In this document: in pieces, positions 42,631-55,050 of the stretch
How the letters are laid out: each line of letters starts with the position of its first letter
How positions within the stretch are numbered: position 1 is the first letter of the stretch
Assembly: GCF_002575655.3 (NCBI RefSeq)
Contig: NC_053037.3
Coordinates: forward strand, 252,621,135-252,685,134
Direction of reading: 5' to 3'
DNA: 64,000 nt
Source of the DNA: Aegilops tauschii subsp. strangulata
Lineage: Eukaryota > Streptophyta > Magnoliopsida > Poales > Poaceae
Position numbers and translations under genes: made by a program
Notes under the pieces: generated by a model
Database searches by the model: none
Told to the model about the DNA's origin: nothing
Seen by the model: only the letters and a program-made list of their open reading frames with translations

Positions 42631-44146
42631 ACGGTGGTCATCATCTTCATCGTGATGGAACCATGTGGGGGTGCATCATATTCCACCATGGCCATCGTCT
42701 TGTCCATAGGAAGGACGAAGTCGTCGCGAATCGGCGCATCATCATATATGGGACCTAGCACCAAATGAGAAGACACAATAGAGGTAGAGGTCAAATTGTT
42801 AGAAATGCAAATGGCCTCACGTGCCCTATCAACTTCCTCACTCTCTCTATGTGGTGGAGGCTCACTCACTCCCTCAAGGTAGGTGCACTCAATGTCACAT
42901 ATGGTGGAGTCACTCGTCTCACTCAAGTGGTGGGAGTTGTGGCTCTCCTCACATGGGAATTGTGGCAACTCATCATATATGGGGCTAGTGGTGAAGTCAC
43001 TCTCACTCTCAATATGGTGGCACAAGTCACTCAAGTCATCATTCGTCGCCGTGGTCGAAGGGAAAATCCCATGCTCAACCATCTCGTCGTCGTCGCCGTG
43101 GATGAAGGCCGAAGATGGCACATCATCGCTCCCCTCCAAGACCGAAGGGGCAATCCCATGCTCGATCATCTCGTGGAGCTTGGTCCTCACGAAGTGAGCT
43201 TGGGGTGGAGAAACCTTAGCCTTCATGAGTTCTTGTTCCACCTTGAGAGCACCAATGTAGTTGTCGTCGAGGGACTTGTAGTTCTCGAGGAAGATAGACT
43301 TGGAAATGTCATTGTTCAATCCCATCATGAAGTGGAACTTCATCGAAATGGGGTCGTCCACGCCGGCTCGTCGCAAGGCAATTTTCATCTCCTTGAAGTA
43401 CTTGTCGATGGATTTGGATCCTTGGATGGTGTTCTCCAATTAGCGTAGAAGATGTTCCGTGTAGGTTGGAGGCACGAACTCTCACCGCAAAGCTCTCTTC
43501 GTCTTGGGCCAACTCATGTCGTAGCCCTCCGAAGGTGTGTGAAGCCACCATGTGGACGCGTAGTCGTGGAAGTTCCTTGTGGCGCACTTCACTTGATCTT
43601 CGGGGGGAACTTGATGTAGCTTGAGGTAGTCGTCCATTAAGCGCTCCCACTCGAGATACTCCTCGGGTTCTTGAGTCCCATAGAAAGGAATCGTGTGGTC
43701 GATGTCGAGGTCGTGGTAGCTCGTGGAAGTCGCGGACTTGAGCTTGGGGAGCTTCTCTTGAGCTTGGGGAGCTTCTCTTGAGCGTAGTCTTGAGGTGCTT
43801 GTTGGCGAAGATGCCGTATGTCCGTAGGCGAAGATGCCTTGTAGTTGCTTGGCGAAGATGCCAAGTGAGATGGTGAAGCCATAGAGCGGTTGTTGGTGTA
43901 GAGCTCTTGACCTTCACGTTCTTGGTGGTGATGGTGTCGATGCCGATGTGATCTTGCCATAGATGGTAGCTCAGAAGCATGAGCTCTTGAGCGTCTTCTC
44001 GAAGATGAGGAAGATCGCTTGTAGGAACTGATGAGGGCTTTGATCTCCTCCATTTGAGCATGCATCTTGGCGTCGTTGGAGTTGCTCGTGGCATCGAACT
44101 CGTCGTTGTTGTTGTAGACCGAAGGTGAAATGCCTTGCCTATCCAT
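42576..44146 (-). pseudogene. gag: D2 gag, frameshift and nonsense
   Basis: ATG at 44146 (MDRQGISPSVYNNNDEF). It aligns to D1 gag, but a perfect 20-bp tandem duplication (43741-43780) shifts the frame after EKLPKL. A TAA at 43440-43442 replaces CAA before LENTIQGSKS. The part 43439-42576 stays open through the acidic region and ends NGMNKVI. It encodes a gag domain without a zinc knuckle. D1 and D2 together give an intact parental frame by comparison, but neither copy is intact. Confidence 0.82.
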
Positions 44147-45904
44147 CACAAGACTCGAGTAGAGGTGAGTAGGAAATGAGATAAACAATACCAAGTTACC
44201 TTTTCCCAAAGTTGAGGATGTATCCCGTTTCACTCAATGTGAGATGAAAGAATAGTGGAATTGGTACCGGACTTGTTCACTCACACCTATCAAGTAAAGC
44301 TTATGGTGGAGCTCGGTGAGGATAGTGGCACAAAAATTTGATGCAAAATGTTAGCAAGAGTCAATAATGTTGGAAAAGATTCACAAATTCGCAAGTGAAA
44401 CAAGTAGATCAATAGCAAGATGTGGCACACAGAAACACACACACGGATAGATAAATGGGGTCGTGCAACCAAGGAATGAGCACAAAATGTGGAGTCCACG
44501 GAAAACGCTCGTGTTGCACAACTCAAGAGAGACACTAGCACGATTGCACAATAGGCGGATACGACACTTGTGCACAACCTAGAAGATGCAAAATGTATCA
44601 AATTTCTATCCCAAGTATGCTATGTGTATGATGTTCCCGGTGTTCCGCACACGATGATCCAAGATGATCAATATGGTAGTATGGTATGCAATGTGGCGAT
44701 GATATGGCTCTTGCTTACAAGCTCTTTGCTCTCCTTGTCTTTTGCTTAAAAGCTTTTTTTTATATGGCCACTTATGCGAAATGCACAAACCAAGATAGCT
44801 ATGGTGTATATGCGGGAACAATCTTGTGACACAAGGGATGATATGATGATACCAAGATGATACCAATATGATATGGTGTGTATGCAATGGAAGGTACGGA
44901 TCACTAATGTGCACAAGTAACGTTGCCGGCAATACTCAATGGCTAGTCTCGATAGGCAAGTGACGCAAAATGGGCTAAGGGGTTAACAATGTAATGGCAA
45001 GAATGTACAATGATGGGATACCACGATACCAAGATGATATAGAGGTTACCGTTCTTGCTTACGGTTAGGGTGTCAAATTGGTGAAGTGGTCGATGTCGAA
45101 GACGACCTCGTGGCGATGATGAGTGGCGGTGTTCTTCATGTAGATACCAAGATGATGTAGACCCATCCCTAAGTAGCCAAAACACCTTAGGAGACTCAAG
45201 TCACCCCTCAAGTAACCACAAATGCTATAAGGAACTAAATGGTTTAGGTTGCGGAAAGCTATGATGGATGGCCTAGGCGAAGATGCCAAAATGCCGAATT
45301 TTTGATGGAGTCAAATGGTGGTGGAACCTATCTAGATGGATGGGGGATGTCAATAGCTACTTAACGAGCTAAAGAACGTCAAAATCGGACTCCGGGAGCA
45401 AAAGTTATGGCCGAAACGGTTTTCGTCGGTGAGCTGAAACTGGGAGGTGCGGGTGCCCGGGGGTGGAAGGTGCGGGCACCCGGGGTGGTCCGAGGCAAAC
45501 AGCCCAGGGGTGCGGGTGCCCGGGGTTTGGGGTGCGGGCACCCGGGGTGGTCAGCGGGGGTGGGCGGGGGTGGGGGGGGGGGGGGGGTCCGGGTGCCCGG
45601 GGTTTGAGGTCCGGGTGCCCGGGGGTGTCGGATTTGGGCGGAAATTCGTGGGAAAGTGGAAGAAATTGGTGGATTTCGTGAAGGGAAAGGGGGAGATGGA
45701 ACGGGGAAGGCTAGATCCACTCGAAACCAAGCAAATCCATGGATCAAATCCAACAAAACCTCATCAAACAAACAAATCACAAAAAAAATTGGGGCTATTT
45801 TTGGTGGGGAATTTTCGAAATTGGGGAAGAACACAACAAAAGAAGGCTAGAAAACGTTGGGGGAGACTCCAAATTCGTGATAAACGTGGCTCATGATACC
45901 AAGA
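44147..45904 (-). other. D2 leader with palindrome array and primer site
   Basis: About 1.75 kb without a supported gene. A D-type array lies at about 45449-45627 with a long G run (about 45560-45586). It is shorter than the D1 leader by the 115-base segment between direct repeats and a small deletion near 45262. Confidence 0.8.
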
Positions 45905-47027
45905 TGTTGTAAGGTGGAACCCTAAGTGAAGATCTTTCACGAATTGGAGGGGGAATCCCCAAGAACAAGATGAACACAAGAGAGAAAACAAGAGGAACAC
46001 TCAAGAACAAGTCCAATCACACATCCACTAGACCAACAAACACACAAGATTCACATGGTACATGAACAATCAAAGGGAAACAATATACATGGTAGAGTTC
46101 ATCCCAAATCCTATGAAGGAGATGAGGGCTTGATGATCTAGGTAGATCCTTCCCTCAAGGGGGGGGGCTTGAATCCCTAGGGATCTTCTCCAACGGAGGT
46201 CTTGTACTCCAATGGAGTCTTCTCTCTCAAGAGGAATCCGACAAGGGGAGGTACATGAGCTAAGCTCTATGATTTGTGTCTATTCTTAGCTATCCTCCAA
46301 ATGAGCTAGGGGAAGAGTATATAAAGGCTAGGGACGAATTAGGGGGAGAGAGTGATACAAAGGTCGAAAATGACCCTAATGCACGCAGGCATCCACGGAA
46401 GGGTCCGGGCACCCGGGGGTGTGAGGCCCGGGCACCCGGGGTGGTCAGGGGCGCGCCGGGCTGCGGCTGTAGGGGGGGCCGGGCACCCGGGGTTGGTGGC
46501 CCGGGCACCCGGGCGGAGCCGGGCTGCTCCAGCAGCTGGGCCGGGCACCCGGGGGTCCAAGGCCCGGGCACCCGGGGGGCTCCAGGCGGTGGCGATGGGG
46601 GGCCAGGCACCCGGGGGTTGAAAGCCCGGGCGCCCGGGGCGATCAGGGGCGCTGCCCAGGTGGCGGCCGGGCACTTGGGGGCTCAGGGCCCGGGCACCCG
46701 GGGCGGCCAGAGGCGCGGCCAACCGGCGGCTGGGGGTGGCCGGGCACCCGAGGGCCTTGGTGGCCGGGCACCCGGAGTGGTCCGAGACTTCTCTCGCTTC
46801 TCGCTCTCTTTGTCTTGCGTCCTCCTCCTCCTCCAATGCTTGGCGTCTCCATGCTCGCCCCTTCATGATCATCTCTTTGGTACCTAAGGATGCACATCAC
46901 TTTGGTTTGAGGTAGGACCCATCTCTCGAATGAATTAGAGTGGAGCTCGAAGAGGAAGGAGTTCGCCTCGTTCTCGATGGCGCGTGCACAACCTCTCGTC
47001 ATAGGTTCTCTCTGTGCTTGCGGTGGT
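45905..47027 (-). repeat. D LTR-c (5' LTR of D2), cut by A3
   Basis: 1,123 bp, collinear with LTR-b until CGGTGGT at 47027, where the A3 LTR starts. The last 40 or so bases of the LTR are missing here. A nine-base G run with TCAA/CTTGA flanks sits at about 46159-46167, TATA (minus) at 46317-46324 and the array at 46407-46785. Confidence 0.88.
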
Positions 47028-47946
47028 TGATGAGGACATCAATACCATTGTTACACCCACAACCCCTGCTACTATACATACTGGACCGATTACTAGAGCT
47101 CGCGCACGCCAATTAAATTACCAGGTACTTTCGTTTCTTGGTAATGATTCTAATGTTCATGAGAATATGATGCTTCCTAAATTGGATACATTTGTTTTGC
47201 TTACAAATGAAGGGCCTAGCTTGGGAAGGATGAACATTGGAGCAAGAACAAGCATGGAGTTGATGGCATGCGCAAGGGAGACAAGAACACAGTTTCAAGT
47301 GATGATTTCAGGACTTTGAAGCCACCATAATGAGTGCATGAAGCCTTGGACGAAATATACAAGATGCCACTTCATAGTTTTCGTCCAGAGGCTATTCTAG
47401 GTGCTGCGTCACCTTCTTTTGGGCCAGGCCCATGTAATTTCAGAATACTGCAATATAGGCTGTTTTTAGAGTCCGTATGTGTGGGGAAACAAGAGTTAGG
47501 GTGGGTTTCGGACCCCTCCTCCAAGGGCCACGAAATCCCCCCCCCTCTTCCTCCATATATACAGCCCCTAGGGCATCGTTTAGACTTGGGGGGTTTTGTT
47601 TAGATTAAAAGTTCGCCATAGCCGCAACTTCGCGTACTTCGTTTGTGTTCAACGACCAGATAAAGGCGTCACAGAACCCCACCTTGATCAATAAAGCTTT
47701 CCTCTTATATTCGCAATATCCAGATTGCAATCTTAGTTTCTTGCTTGTTCTTCGTTTGCCTGCAGGAAACAGACCTTCGTGGTCAGGTTGATCGTGCTCC
47801 GGCGTGGTCAATAACCTCTCGGAGTTGGTTTAGCGATTGCTAAGGCGCGACGTCCTCGCACGTTCGTAGTCGAATCGTCAAAGTCGACTTCCTCCAAAAC
47901 GATAGCCACCATCTCATCGAAAGACGGGCCACCTTCGCCTCTATCA
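47028..47946 (+). repeat. A3 5' LTR
   Basis: 919 bp, TGATGAGG to CTATCA. It is the most diverged A LTR here, with small indels that also break the CR-type tail ([12 protein letters not shown] frame change near 47220). TATA lies at about 47555. Confidence 0.92.
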
Positions 47947-47948
47947 AG

Positions 47949-49130
47949 TGGTATCAGATTTCCAGGTTGCTCGGTGAGATTTTACAGTTTTTCGTAGTTT
48001 AGATCGAGTCTGTTGTTCATACCTATAGTCCCCGAAAAAGCCAAAAAAAATATTAGGGTCAGTTCATCTTATCTGAACCAATGCCTTTGCATAATCTTTT
48101 CTGTATTTGCTTTGTTGAATTTGCGGTTGCATCGTCGTGTCAAGTTGCTGGTCCTAGCATCTAGTACTTTAGAGTTTCAAGTTCTGTTCACAAGTTGTCA
48201 CGCCGCTACCGCACCATCATCATCACCGCTGCCATATACCACCATTGTCATCACCGTTGCCATATACCACCATCATCATCACCGCTGCCATATACCACCA
48301 TCGTCATCACCGCTGCCATATACCACCATCGTCATCGCCGCTACCATATACCACATATCCACCGCCATCACGCTAATCCGAGTCCACCTCCATCACAGAT
48401 TCGCCACCAGTCCGTGTTCCATTGCCCTGCAAATATCGGCCACCAGTCCGAGTTTCCACCAGATTCATCTCCGCCACCAGTCCTAGTCCGAGTCCAGTAA
48501 TTATTGCTTTGTTCTCGATTTCCAGATCACGCGATACTCCGAGTCGTGACAGAGTAGGACTCCCCAACTTCCGAGCCATCCGCAGAAGAAAAATAGTTCC
48601 AGTTTCAAAAAAAACAAAAAAAACTAAATCTGGAAAATTCTGGCAAGGCTGTTTTTAGGACATTTGTAGACTTTTTCGAAAAAAAATTGTTGCGGAGCAA
48701 AAAAAAAGAGGACAAAAAAGTTCAAAAAATAGTGAAAAAAGAACAAAAAATTCAGAGTGTGCTCCTCCCTTGTTTACGTGCAGCGCCGTGATTTTGTTAG
48801 TGTTCTAGGCTCGCGTCTCTAGTACGGTCTAGCCTAGGACCAGCACAGTACAGTCGTTGAGCGTTTATTCAACTTTGCATCTCTGAATTGATTATTGCTG
48901 ACCCTTCCCAGCTCCACATACATCTACATCGTGCGTTTGACTCTCCCTGGTAATCGCTCTATCCAAGCTTTGAGAGTTTTGACTACATCGGTTGCCGATC
49001 ACCGCCTGCTGCTGGGTAAGAACTGGTAAGAATTTGAGATTTGCTTGACGGATTTGTGAAACCCACCACCACTACCACTTGTTAGTAGTCTATAGGATCA
49101 TATTTTTGTGTGTTTCTATTGCTGCTAACC
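47949..49130 (+). other. A3 primer site and leader with 28-bp minisatellite
   Basis: TGGTATCAGA at 47949-47958. At 48221-48360 are five tandem units of 28 bases, each with CATCACCGCTGCC-like sequence and CATATACC (starts 48221, 48249, 48277, 48305, 48333). An A-rich stretch follows (48605-48760). No gene is seen. Confidence 0.85.
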
Positions 49131-51290
49131 ATGCCAGGATCACAAGCCGACGAGATTGACTGGGAGAACTTAACGAATAAGGAGCTTCATGATAAGTTTC
49201 AGCAAATGATGACTCAACAGGTGCAAGATGTGCTGAACAATTTTGAAGAGGCCATGGAGAAGATCACTGGCCTTGAGAAGACATTCGAAACAAAGCTCGA
49301 TAACAGATTTAATGAACTGCTTGCGCGTCTTCCACCACCGGCTGCACCTGCCGCACCTCTGCGACAACAACAACAACAACAACAACAACGACTACCTCCA
49401 TGTCGGGAAACAGCCCTCCGCCGAGCGAGTCGTGTCCCTCTTCAGCCTGGCCAAACTGCTGGTGCTGCTGTTGATACTTCTGTGGCTCCTGCTGCTGATG
49501 TGGAGGAGGATGATTATGCGGGAGATTACGAGGATGAGGTTGATCAAAATCAGAACTACGTGCAACCACCAGCACCACAACCACCAGGTCGTCCACACGC
49601 AAATAAGGGCAATGTTAGGGCTCCCCCTCAGGTACGAGATCATGACCATCTCCCTAAACTGAAATTGAATATTCCACCATTTGAGGGTACATATGTTCCT
49701 GATATATATCTTACTTGGGAGTTAGAAACTGAACAATGATTTACATGTTTACAATATCCCGAGGAGAGACGGGTTGCTGCTGCTGTTTGTGCTTTCACTA
49801 GTTTTGCATGTGTATGGTGGTCTGAACATTGTATATTATATCCTATTCCAGCTACTTGGGCTGCTTTGAAAACTGCTATGCGTACTCGTTGGGTTCCACC
49901 ATATTATCAACGTGAATTGCTTCAAAAACTGCAGCGTTTACGACAAGGGAAAAATTCTGTAGAAGAATATTATCAGGAATTACAAACTGGCTTGATTAGA
50001 TGTGGTATTGTTGAGGAGAATGAAGCTATGCTTGCATGTTTTATGGGTGGATTAAATAGAGAGATTCAGACCATTCTAGAGTATAATGATTATAATAATA
50101 TCACTCGTTTATTCCATCTTGCTTGTAAAGCTGAATGTGATGTGCAGGATCGACAGGCATTGGCGCGAACTAACTTTTCTGCAGGTCGACCTTCATCATG
50201 GACACCACGTGCATCATCTACTTCCACTGCACCATCACCTCCTTCAGGTGCCAACTCCAACCGTGATACAAGAAAGCAGGCACAACCACCACTATCTGCC
50301 AAGAGCACACCTGCCGGGCCTGCACAGAGCTCTTCTTCTTCCATGGCGTCAACAGGGCACACAAGTGATATTATTTGTTGTCGTTGTAAGGGAAGAGGAC
50401 ATTTTGCGAGAGAATGCAAATCTCAGCGTGTGATGATTGCTACTGAGGATGGTGGGTATGAGTCCGCTAGTGACTATGATGAGGAGACTTTGGCTCTTAT
50501 TGCACATGAAGAACACGGTGGAGATGATTCTGATCATGAGACGCAATACATGGCTGCTGAAGATGCTGACAGGTATCAATGTTTAGTTGCTCAACGTGTT
50601 TTGAGTGTGCAGGTTACACAAGCTGAGCAAAATCAGAGGCATAATTTGTTCCATACAAAGGGAGTTGTGAAGGAACGTTCTATTCGCGTGATCATAGATG
50701 GAGGGAGTTGCAACAACTTGGCTAGCATGGAGATGGTGGAGAAGCTATCTCTCACCACAAGACCACATCCACATCCTTACTACATCCAATGGTCTAACAA
50801 CAGCGGCAAGGTTAAGGTAACACGTACTGTTCGGGTGCATTTTAGTATCTCTACATATGCTGATTATGTTGATTGTGATGTGGTACCTATGCAAGCATGT
50901 TCCTTATTACTTGGTAGACCATGGCAATTTGATAAAAATTCTGTACACCATGGAAGAAACAATCAGTATACTCTCGTTCATAAGGATACAAATATTACTT
51001 TGCTTCCTATGACTCCTGATTCCATTTTGAAAGATGATATTCATAGAGCTAATAAAGCAAAACAAGAGAAAAATAAGAGTGAAAATCAGATTGTGGCAAA
51101 GGAATTTGAGCAACAAATGAAGCCTAATAATAAACCATGTAGTGTTGCTTCTGAAATTAAATTGAAACGTGCAAGTTTACTTGCCACCAAATCTGATATT
51201 GATGAGCTAGTTTTTAGCAAATCTGTTTGCTATGCTTTTGTGTGCAAAGAGGCATTATTTTCATTCGAGGACGTGCCTTCCTCTTTGCCC
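49131..51290 (+). pseudogene. gag: A3 gag and protease, one nonsense codon
   Basis: ATG at 49131. It has a gag domain ([40 protein letters not shown]), a zinc knuckle CCRCKGRGHFAREC and a protease core [13 protein letters not shown] in one frame. TGA at 49737-49739 stands for CGA. A poly-Gln run (QQQQQQQQ, about 49366-49388) lies in the linker. A one-base loss near 51290 (CCCCTGCAG) ends the frame before RT. Broken copy. Confidence 0.88.
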
Positions 51291-52948
51291 CTGCAGTCAC
51301 TAACATTTTGCAGGAGCTCGCTGACGTCTTCCCACAAGACGTGCCACCGGGATTACCACCTATTCGAGGCATTGAGCATCAAATTGACTTAATTCCCGGT
51401 GCATCGCTACCCAACCGTGCACCATACCGTACCAATCCAGAGGAGACGAAGGAGATTATGCGTCAAGTACAGGAGCTGCTCGACAAAGGTTATATACGTG
51501 AATCTCTTAGTCCTTGTGCTGTTCCTATTATACTAGTGCCTAAAAAGGATGGTACATCGCGTATGTGTGTTGATTGTAGAGGCATTAATAATATTACTAT
51601 TCGTTATCGTCATCCTATTCCTAGGCTAGATGATATGCTTGATGAATTGAGTGGCTCTACAATATTCTCCAAAGTTGATTTGCGTAGTGGATACCATCAA
51701 ATTCGTATGAAACTGGGAGATGAATGGAAAACAGCATTTAAAACTAAGTTTGGTTTATATGAGTGGTTAGTCATGCCTTTTGGGTTAACTAATGCACCTA
51801 GTACTTTCATGAGACTAATGAACGAAGTTTTACATGCTTTCATTGGACGATTTGTGGTAGTCTATTTTGATGATATACTGATTTATAGCAAATCTTTGGA
51901 AGAGCATTTGGAACATTTACGTGTTGTTTTTATTGCTCTACGTGATGCACGTTTGTTTGGTAACCTTGGGAAGTGCACCTTTTGCACCGACCGAGTATAT
52001 CTTTTCTTGGCTATCTTGTTACTCCACAGGGAATTGAAGTTGATAAAGGCAAGATTGAAGCTATTGAGAGTTGGTCGCAGCCCAAAACGGTCACACAAGT
52101 GTGGAGTTTTCTTGGACTCGCTGGTTTCAATAGGCGTTTTGTGAGAGATTTTAGCACCATTGCTACACCTCTCAACGAGCTTACAAAGAAGGATGTGCCT
52201 TTTGTTTGGGGTACCGCACAGGAAGAAGCCTTCACGGTATTGAAAGATAAGTTGACACATGCTCCTTTACTCCAACTTCCTGATTTTAATAAGACTTTTG
52301 AGCTTGAATGTGATGCTACTGGAATTGGATTAGGAGGTGTGTTATTACAAGATAGCAAACCTGTTGCATACTTTTTTGAAAAATTGAGTGGGCCTAGTCT
52401 GAACTAATCTCCTTATGATAAAGAATTATATGCTCTTGTTCGGACTTTAGAAACATGGCAACATTATTTATGGCCCAAAGAATTTGTTATACATTCTGAT
52501 CATGAATCTTTGAAACACATTAAAAGTCAAGCAAAACTGAACCGTAGACATGCTAAATGGGTGGAATTCATTGAGAGTTTCCCTTATGTCATTAAACACA
52601 AGAAGGGTAAAGAAAATGTTATTGCTGATGCATTGTCTCGTCGTTATACTATGCTTTCACAACTTGACTTTAAAATATTTGGTTTGGAGACCATCAAAGA
52701 TCAATATGTGCATGATGCTGAATTTAAAGATGTATTGTAGAATTGTAAAGAAGGTAGAACATGAAACAAGTTCGTCGTTAATGATGGATTTGTGTTTCGT
52801 GCTAACAAGCTATGCATTCCAGCTAGCTCCGTTCGTCTTTTGTTGTTGCAGGAGGCGCATGGAGGAGGACTAATGGGACACTTTGGCATGAAGAAGACGA
52901 AGGATATACTTGCTACACATTTCTTTTGGCCAAAGATGAGACGGGATG
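51285..52948 (+). pseudogene. pol: A3 pol: RT, RNase H and integrase start, broken
   Basis: RT up to about 52000 ([44 protein letters not shown]). A 2-base insertion near 51998 then shifts to the next frame, which holds [19 protein letters not shown] and the RNase H motifs [27 protein letters not shown] and [10 protein letters not shown]. Stops lie at 52405-52407, 52738-52740 (CAG expected) and 52762-52764 (TGG expected). Integrase begins ([15 protein letters not shown]) and is cut at 52948. No function is expected. Confidence 0.9.
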
Positions 52949-53865
52949 TGATGAGGACATCAATACCATTGTTACACCCACAGCCCCTGCTGCTATACAT
53001 ACTGGACCAATTACTAGAGCTCGCGCACGCCAATTAAATTACCAGGTACTTTCGTTTCTTGGTAATGATTCTAATGTTCATGAGAATATGATGCTGCCTA
53101 AATTGGATACATTTGTTTTGCTTACAAATGAAGGGCCTAGCTTTGAGAAGGATGAACATTGGAGCAAGAACAAGCATGGAGATGATGGCATGCGCATGGG
53201 GGACAAGAACGGAGTTACAAGTGATGATTTCAGGACGTTGAAGCCACCATAATGTGTGCATGAAGCCTTGGACGCAATATACAAGATGCTACTTCATAAC
53301 TTTCGTCCAGAGGCTATTTTAGGTGCTGCGTCACCTTATTATTGGGCCAGGCCCATGTAATGTCGAAATACTTGAGTATAGGCTATTTTTAGAGTCCGTA
53401 TGTGTGGGGAAACAAGAGATAGGGCTGGTTTCGGACCCCTTCCCCAAGGGCCACGAAATTCCCCCCTCTTCCTCCATATATACAGCCCTTAGGGCGTCGT
53501 TTAGACTTTGGGTTTTGTTTAGATTAAAAGTTCGCCATAGCTGCAACTTCGCGTACTTCGTTTGAGTTCAACGACCAGACAAAGGCGTCACAGAACCCCA
53601 CCTTGATCAATAAAGCTTTCATCTTATATTCGCAATATCCAGATTGCAATCTCAGTTTCTTGCTTGTTCTTCGTTTGCTCGCAGGAAACAGACCCTCGTG
53701 GTCAGGTTGATCGTGCTCCGGCGTGGTCAATAACCTCTCGGAGTTGGTTTAGCGATTGCTAAGGCGCGACGTCATCGCACGTTCGTAGTCGGATCGTCAA
53801 AGTCGACTTCCACCAAAGCGATATCCATCATCTCATCGAAAGACGAGACACCTTTGCCTCTATCA
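52949..53865 (+). repeat. A4 5' LTR
   Basis: 917 bp, complete ends, TATA at about 53477, AATAAA near 53610. The primer site TGGTATCAGA follows at 53868. Confidence 0.94.
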
Positions 53866-55050
53866 AGTGGTATCAGATTTCCAGGTTGCTCGGTGAGATT
53901 TTACAGTTTTTCGTAGTTTAGATCGAGTCTGTTCTTCATACCTACAGTCCACGAAAAAGTCACAAAAAAAAATTAGGGTTAGTTCATCATATCCGAACCA
54001 ATCTGAGCCTTTGCATAATCTTTTTAGGGTTTTTGCTTTGTTGAATTTGCGGTTGCATCGTCGTGTCAAGTTGCTGGTCTTAGAGTCTAGTCTTTTAGAG
54101 TTTCGAGTACTGGTCAAAAGTTGTCACGCCGCCGCCGCACCATCATCATCGCCTTGCCATCTACCACCATTGCTTATCCGCCACCGCTCTGAATCCGTAT
54201 CCATATACCACCACCAATCCGTATCCATATACCACCACCGCTACCATATACCACCACCGCTGCCATATCCTACCACCATATATCCACCACCAATCCGAGT
54301 TCTTTTCATATTCGGTTTGTTTTAGAGATCCATCTATTTTCCGTTTCGTGTTTCCTTTTCTGAGTAGATCTCGAAAAAAAAGTCTGGAGACCCCCGGGCA
54401 GTTTTTAGGCCAAAATTTCGGCGACCAAAAATATTTTTTCCCTATCCTATTTTTAGGTCCCGGGGAGTGTTTTGAGACACTCGCCATCATAGTGATTTTT
54501 TGTCGCACTTTTTCGTCGTCGCTGCCCTAATTTCCGAAAAAAATAGTCAAATTTTTTTTGTGCCTATCCTGTCAGTTTGACCTGGGAAGAGTTTTGAGAC
54601 ACTCGCCATTATAGTGATTTTTCACCCAAAAAAAGAGCAATTTTTTTCCAGAGTGTGCTTTTCCCTTGTTTACGTGCAGCGCCGTGATTTTGTTTGTGTT
54701 CTAGGCTCGCGTCTCTAGCACGGTCTAGCCTAGGACCAGCACAGTACCGTCGTTAAGCGTTTATTCAACTTTGCATCTCTGAATTGATTATTCCTGACCC
54801 TTTTTGCTACCATATTATAAGCCTTCCCAGCTCCACATACATCTACATCGTGCGTTTGACTCTCCCTGGTAATCGCTTTATCCAAGCTTTGAGAGTTTTG
54901 ACTACAACGGTTGCCGATCACCACCTGCTGTTGGGTAAGAACTGGTAAGAATTTGAGATTCGCTTGAAGGTTTTGTGACACACCACCATCACCACCACTT
55001 CCTAGTAGTCTGCAGGATCATCTTCTTTTGTGTTTCTATTGCTGCTAACT
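53866..55050 (+). other. A4 leader, type with repeated stem motif
   Basis: The leader differs from A1/A2/A3 in 54340-54650. Here a segment of 60 or so bases occurs twice (about 54440-54500 and 54560-54625), each with a GAG...GAGACACTCGCCAT core. In the first copy GAGTGT and ACACTC can pair around six bases. A6 carries the same leader type. CATATACCACCACCGC-type repeats lie at 54205-54270. No gene. Confidence 0.75.

Larger units (their letters stand above)
40736..45904 (-). mobile_element. D2: internal region of a second D element
   Basis: 5,169 bp between LTR-b and LTR-c, collinear with D1. It has a polypurine tract with twelve G (about 40736-40755), the Met/His/Cys-rich frames, gag (to 44146), leader and primer site (about 45888-45901). 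It contains no pol domain. Confidence 0.9.
47028..52948 (+). mobile_element. A3: 5' part of a family A element (subfamily II)
   Basis: 5' LTR (47028-47946), primer site (47949-47958), leader, gag and pol up to the integrase zinc-binding part, where the A4 LTR begins after GACGGGATG. The left flank is GTGGT (47023-47027); no matching copy is found to the right. It carries several nonsense and frameshift changes and diverges more from A1/A2/A4 than they do from each other, for example in the gag N-terminus (MPGSQADEIDWENLTNKE). Confidence 0.88.

Noticed and set aside
48221..48360. CRISPR-like appearance of regular 28-base repeats
   Set aside because: Units are directly adjacent without unique spacers, lie in a retrotransposon leader, and the DNA is eukaryotic.
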